A stretch of 9,987 bases of DNA from an uncultured Oscillospiraceae bacterium (lineage in GTDB: Bacteria; Bacillota; Clostridia; Oscillospirales; Oscillospiraceae): NCBI GenBank assembly GCA_934590505.1, contig CAKTPC010000075.1:1-9987 (forward strand), given 5' to 3'. Shown here piece by piece: positions 6,958 to 9,987 of the stretch. A program made the translations under genes and the position numbers. Below the pieces are notes generated by a model that worked only from the letters and a program-made list of their open reading frames with translations, made no database searches and was not told the DNA's origin. Positions within the stretch are counted from its first letter, which is position 1. Every line of letters begins with the position of its first letter.

Positions 6958-9066
6958 TCACCCCTGCTCGGCGAGATATATGCTGATCTTTGACTGAATG
7001 AGCTTTGCCGTCTCCTCCGGGGTCTTATCGCCCGCGAGCATCGGCTGCATGCTCTCCGTTACTATTTTATATATGCTGCTGCCGTCGGGAATGCTCACGG
7101 TGTCAATCCTGCCGACAAGCTCAAGGAACTCCGCCGCCTGCTGTGCGTTCATCGCCGCGCCGACCGTCTCGCCCCACATGTTCCTATGCTCACCCTGAAG
7201 CTCCAGCACCCGTGCTTCAAGCGCAGGCTTATACAGGGACATCATGCCCATGCCGCCGCTCTGCGTCAGGATATATTTCGCAAACGCCCAGCAGCCCTCC
7301 GGGCACCTCGTCTGCGCGCTTATCGCGTAAGTGCGCGTCGGGGCGACAACGAAACTGCCGCAGCCGCCGTCGGGCGTCGGCCAGCCGATATAGCTTATGC
7401 GCCGTCCAAAGGTTTTCTCCGCCTCGACAAACGTCTCCGGCATGATCATCCACGTCCCCGACAGGATGAGCCGCCCGTCCGCCATGGCCTGATACACGTC
7501 GCCGACGGTGTTCATGTTCTCGGCGGATTCGTTGGGATCGCTGCCGTCGCGTGCGGCGGAGAGTATGCGCACAAACTCCGGCGTGTCAAAGCTGCAGGTC
7601 TTGTTCGCCCAGTCTATATTACTGCGGAGATAACCCGACAGTGAGTTGCGTATGAACATATCCGCCGGGCGGTAGCCGAGCATCTGCGCACCGTCGGGCA
7701 GCGCGTCCTGCACGGCGAAGTATTCGTCCCATGTCCAGCCGTACCTGTCGCCCACGGTGTCGGTAAAGCCGTAATAGGTGTCTATCGCAAATTCGCCCAT
7801 GACCCGGTAGAGCTTCCCGTCCCGCTCCAGCGCGTTGAGCAGCCAGAAGTCGTCCCGGCTCAGCTCCGGGTCAGCGTCGATGAGCTGATAGATATCCGTC
7901 AGCAGCCCGTTTGCGCCGAGCTTGTCCGTGCCCATGTCGATGACGTCAAGGCCAAGATAGAGGTCAGCGCTGTTCCCGGCCGCAATGTCTGTCAGCATCC
8001 GGGTATAGGCCGTGGCCGTATCAAATTCGCCGCCCTCGCTGTAGTCCTTTACCTTTATATAATATTCGTCGCTCTGGGCATTGAAGTCCGCGGCGCTCTC
8101 CTCCCACGGTGCCGCCATCGTCAGTACGACCTTGGGCTTTACCTCGTCCGGGCTTGCGTGGCTGATGCGCGCAGGGCAGCCGGCATAGAGGCATATAAAG
8201 CCGTCGCCGTCCGGGATGACGCACCGCATGTCGTCTCCTCCGCCGCTTATGCCGCACTCCTCCCAGACAAGTATCAGCTCCGTTCCGCCGCTCTCTGGCG
8301 ACCACCATGAAAGCTCTTCATCCGTTGCGCACAGGAAGGGATGCTCCGTGTCGCCGATATACAGCGTCTCCGTGTTCTGCGGCAGGGTGTACTCCGTCCC
8401 GAGCGTCAGCGCCGCGCCATCTATGGGGTACACATACCCGCTCCCGCCCTGCTCTGTCCGCAGCCAGATACTGCCGTCTCCGCTCTGCTCAAGACGCAGA
8501 GAGTATTGGTCAAAGCGCGCAGCGGAAGTGTCTATGCCGCCGAGGCGCTCGCCCTCCTGCGTGTAGACCGCGGCCATGCCGCCTATCGTGTCGCAGACGT
8601 ACAGAAGCCCGTCTGCGCCGAGATATATCTCGTCCACGCGGTCGGGGATATCGTAGGCGGCAAGCTCCGCGCCGTCCATGCCGAGCTTCACGATGCGGCT
8701 GTCGGAGCGGTATTGGCCGTTCTCGTCATAGCCCTGCCACTCACCGTACCACACTCCATCCGCCGCCGGGGCATAGGCATATACCCATACGTCGCCGATC
8801 GACGTGCCGTCCATGCTCATGAGGCTGCTTCCGCTGCTGTACACGGTGTTTCCGTCGCCGCGTTTCATGCTGTTGTAGAACGCTTCCCCGTCCGTGATCT
8901 CAAGCTTGTAGCAGCCGCCGCGGCCTGTCCACTTGCCGCTCTCGTCAACGCTCATCGTCTGCGGCTGTGCGGTCGTCTCAGGTGCAGTTGTTGCCATGCT
9001 CCCGCAGCCTGTCAGCAGTGATGCGAGCAGCAGCGCTGCCAGTATCAGAGATGTTGTTTTCTTCAT
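6958..9066 (-). CDS. Lipoprotein with propeller-like N-terminal region fused to an extracellular solute-binding domain
   Basis: Lipid-anchored 702-residue protein resembling family 1 ABC solute-binding proteins (sugar type). The signal peptide ends in the lipobox LLTGC with Cys21; a Thr/Ala-rich tether follows. Residues about 45-305 are short beta-strand repeats around Gly/Asp turns (DEIYLGADGLLYVCD, SGDGSIWLRTE, IPDGDGFICLYAG), as in a beta-propeller. From about 311 to the end it reads as a periplasmic-binding fold: VVLTMAAPWEESAADFNAQS, the hinge-like ADLYLGLDVIDM, GWTWDEYFAVQDALP, and C-terminal YAISAQTRCPEGCWAFAKYIL. Ordinary solute-binding proteins have about 400-450 residues, so the first 300 are an extra module. 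GAAAGGAA (complement of 9074-9081) precedes ATG 9066. No permease or ATPase gene adjoins it, so its transporter is elsewhere or it acts as a sensor or capture protein. The ligand is unknown. Confidence 0.9.
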   Translation of the reverse strand: MKKTTSLILAALLLASLLTGCGSMATTAPETTAQPQTMSVDESGKWTGRGGCYKLEITDGEAFYNSMKRGDGNTVYSSGSSLMSMDGTSIGDVWVYAYAPAADGVWYGEWQGYDENGQYRSDSRIVKLGMDGAELAAYDIPDRVDEIYLGADGLLYVCDTIGGMAAVYTQEGERLGGIDTSAARFDQYSLRLEQSGDGSIWLRTEQGGSGYVYPIDGAALTLGTEYTLPQNTETLYIGDTEHPFLCATDEELSWWSPESGGTELILVWEECGISGGGDDMRCVIPDGDGFICLYAGCPARISHASPDEVKPKVVLTMAAPWEESAADFNAQSDEYYIKVKDYSEGGEFDTATAYTRMLTDIAAGNSADLYLGLDVIDMGTDKLGANGLLTDIYQLIDADPELSRDDFWLLNALERDGKLYRVMGEFAIDTYYGFTDTVGDRYGWTWDEYFAVQDALPDGAQMLGYRPADMFIRNSLSGYLRSNIDWANKTCSFDTPEFVRILSAARDGSDPNESAENMNTVGDVYQAMADGRLILSGTWMIMPETFVEAEKTFGRRISYIGWPTPDGGCGSFVVAPTRTYAISAQTRCPEGCWAFAKYILTQSGGMGMMSLYKPALEARVLELQGEHRNMWGETVGAAMNAQQAAEFLELVGRIDTVSIPDGSSIYKIVTESMQPMLAGDKTPEETAKLIQSKISIYLAEQG

Positions 9067-9103
9067 AGCTGTGTTCCTTTCATTTTATGTAATGTAACCT
9101 ATT

Positions 9104-9109
9104 ATTATA
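9104..9109 (-). promoter_or_regulatory. Candidate -10 element of the solute-binding lipoprotein gene
   Basis: A perfect TATAAT on the minus strand sits in the run TATATAATAAT, about 38 bases ahead of ATG 9066. No good -35 is found 16-18 bases upstream (AAATGG at 17), so use of this promoter may need an activator or the element may be shifted. TAATGTAAC (9090-9098), just downstream, is shared with the promoter region of the surface-protein gene. Confidence 0.35.
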
Positions 9110-9176
9110 TATAACGTTTTTGCACGCCATTTTGTTTCACTGTTTCCGAAATTTTTTTGCGGATGCTTAACGCGCC

Positions 9177-9205
9177 TTGCCTTTGTTCTGCACTTTATAT
9201 ATAAT
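9177..9205 (+). promoter_or_regulatory. Sigma-A-type promoter of the glycosyltransferase gene
   Basis: TTGCCT (9177-9182; four of six matches) lies exactly 17 bases from a perfect TATAAT (9200-9205). The start is predicted near 9212, giving a leader of only about 25 nt. It is divergent from the lipoprotein gene, and the two promoters share the 169-base gap. Confidence 0.72.
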
Positions 9206-9235
9206 GTAGGCACTAACTGTCAGGAGGTTCTCGGC

Positions 9236-9987
9236 ATGAAAATACTTCTTCTCAGCTGCTCGACCGGTGAGGGGCACAACCACTGCGCACTTGCCGTCAA
9301 GGAAGTGCTGGACGCCGCCGGGCACGAGACGTCATTCCTCGATATGCTGCACATGTTCGGCAATCCCGGCCCGCTCAGCTTCGATAAGCTTCTTAACCGC
9401 ATCTCCTCCCGCACACCCGAGGTGTTCGGCATGATGTACCACGCCGGTGAGATGTACAGTTCGACCGGCGTCACCTCCCCGGTGTACCTGGCAAACCTCC
9501 GCCACGCGCGGCAGCTCAGCGCCTTCGTCACGGAGCACGGCTATGATGCCGTCGTCTGCTCCCACCTGTTCCCTATGGAGACGCTGACCTTCCTGCGCCG
9601 TCATGAGAGCTTTCCCGTCCGCTGCTACGGCATCCTCTCGGACTATACCTGCATTCCTTTCCTCCCAGAGACGGAGCTTGACGGGTACTTCATCCCACAT
9701 GACGAGGTGCGTCAGGCCTGTGCCGACGCTGGTCTGCCGGGTGACAGGCTCTTCACAACCGGCATGCCCGTCGCGCGCAAGTTCTCTTTGCCGCTTGGCA
9801 AGACTGAAGCCCGCACCATGCTCGGCCTGCCGGAGGATAAGAAGATATATCTCATCATGACCGGCGGCATCGGCTGCGGCGACGCAGTCTCGCTCTGCGA
9901 TTCTATCCTGCGCGTCCCGGATGAAAGCTCCCTGCTCTGCGTCCTGCCGGGGCGCAATGAGGAGCTGCGCGCCGCGATAGAATCCGG
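9236..9987 (+). CDS. MGDG synthase/UgtP-type glycosyltransferase, 3'-truncated by window edge
   Basis: Probable GT28-family enzyme that transfers a sugar from a UDP-sugar to diacylglycerol at the inner face of the membrane, making glycolipids that also serve as lipoteichoic acid anchors in Firmicutes. The visible 250 residues run off the window with no stop. MKILLLSCSTGEGHNHCALA (1-20) is the N-terminal nucleotide-fold loop with the GxGH signature of the MGDG-synthase N-domain. YDAVVCSHLFPMETL (about 101-115) and YGILSDYTCIPFLPETELDG (about 130-149), with the SDY that corresponds to the family's TD(F/Y), complete that domain. The C-terminal half begins at about 200 with KIYLIMTGGIGCGD, the Gly-rich donor-binding loop. 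ATG 9236 is chosen because AGGAGG (9222-9227) lies 8 bases upstream. The exact acceptor and sugar cannot be told. MurG, a more distant GT28 relative, is less likely given the N-domain. Confidence 0.88.
   Translation, partial: MKILLLSCSTGEGHNHCALAVKEVLDAAGHETSFLDMLHMFGNPGPLSFDKLLNRISSRTPEVFGMMYHAGEMYSSTGVTSPVYLANLRHARQLSAFVTEHGYDAVVCSHLFPMETLTFLRRHESFPVRCYGILSDYTCIPFLPETELDGYFIPHDEVRQACADAGLPGDRLFTTGMPVARKFSLPLGKTEARTMLGLPEDKKIYLIMTGGIGCGDAVSLCDSILRVPDESSLLCVLPGRNEELRAAIES

Noticed and set aside
6912..6959. Possible terminator of the solute-binding lipoprotein gene (palindrome GAAAAATTTTTC at 6948-6959, small hairpin CGGT/ACCG around 6915-6928)
   Set aside because: The palindrome is all A-T in its core and overlaps the stop codon. 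The small hairpin has a 4-bp stem and no U-run on the minus strand. Termination may occur further downstream, but no site could be supported.
8341..9021. A 226-codon plus-strand frame opposite the solute-binding lipoprotein gene
   Set aside because: It is an Ala/Val/Arg-rich shadow typical of GC-rich antisense DNA. The overlapping minus-strand gene has a lipobox and family motifs.
1..9987. Search for CRISPR arrays, tRNA/rRNA genes, insertion sequences, phage genes or defence genes
   Set aside because: No regularly spaced repeats, cloverleaf-like segments, transposase motifs, terminal inverted repeats with target duplications, or nuclease/toxin motifs were seen in reading either strand.

Overview
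The window looks like a chromosomal segment from a GC-rich, gut-type Gram-positive Firmicute (class Clostridia, plausibly Oscillospirales/Ruminococcaceae-like). The pointers are the GC-rich coding DNA broken by AT-rich intergenic gaps, strong AGGAGG-type ribosome binding sites, lipoprotein and SPxTG-type surface signals typical of Clostridia, and a UgtP/MGDG-synthase-type glycosyltransferase. The genus assignment is an inference. No marker gene settles it.

Layout. (1) 1-2301, plus strand: the 3' nine-tenths of a ClpB disaggregase, cut by the left window edge and closed by an intrinsic terminator. (2) 2428-3594, minus strand: a Sel1-repeat lipoprotein, with its own terminator (2373-2412) and a good sigma-A-type promoter (3656-3684). 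(3) 3794-6556, minus strand: a 920-residue secreted surface protein with a beta-helix-like N-terminal half, three X2-like Ig modules and a C-terminal SPRTG sorting signal, ending in a perfect hairpin at 3717-3746. (4) 6557-6957: an AT-rich, gene-free gap rich in short direct and inverted repeats. (5) 6958-9066, minus strand: a 702-residue lipoprotein in which an N-terminal propeller-like region is fused to an ABC-type solute-binding domain. (6) 9067-9235: a divergent promoter region. (7) 9236-9987, plus strand: a glycosyltransferase of the MGDG synthase/UgtP type, cut by the right window edge.

How the genes relate. This is not one operon: each gene appears to have its own ribosome binding site and its own promoter or terminator. 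Three consecutive minus-strand genes encode exported proteins (two lipoproteins and one probable wall-anchored protein), and the flanking plus-strand gene probably makes membrane glycolipids, so 2.4-10 kb has a cell-envelope theme. ClpB is an unrelated cytoplasmic chaperone. No mobile element, CRISPR array, tRNA or rRNA was recognised. No convincing new multi-gene system is visible. The points most worth a second look are the repeat-rich regulatory gap at 6.6-6.9 kb, the propeller/solute-binding fusion without a permease, and the modular SPRTG surface protein.
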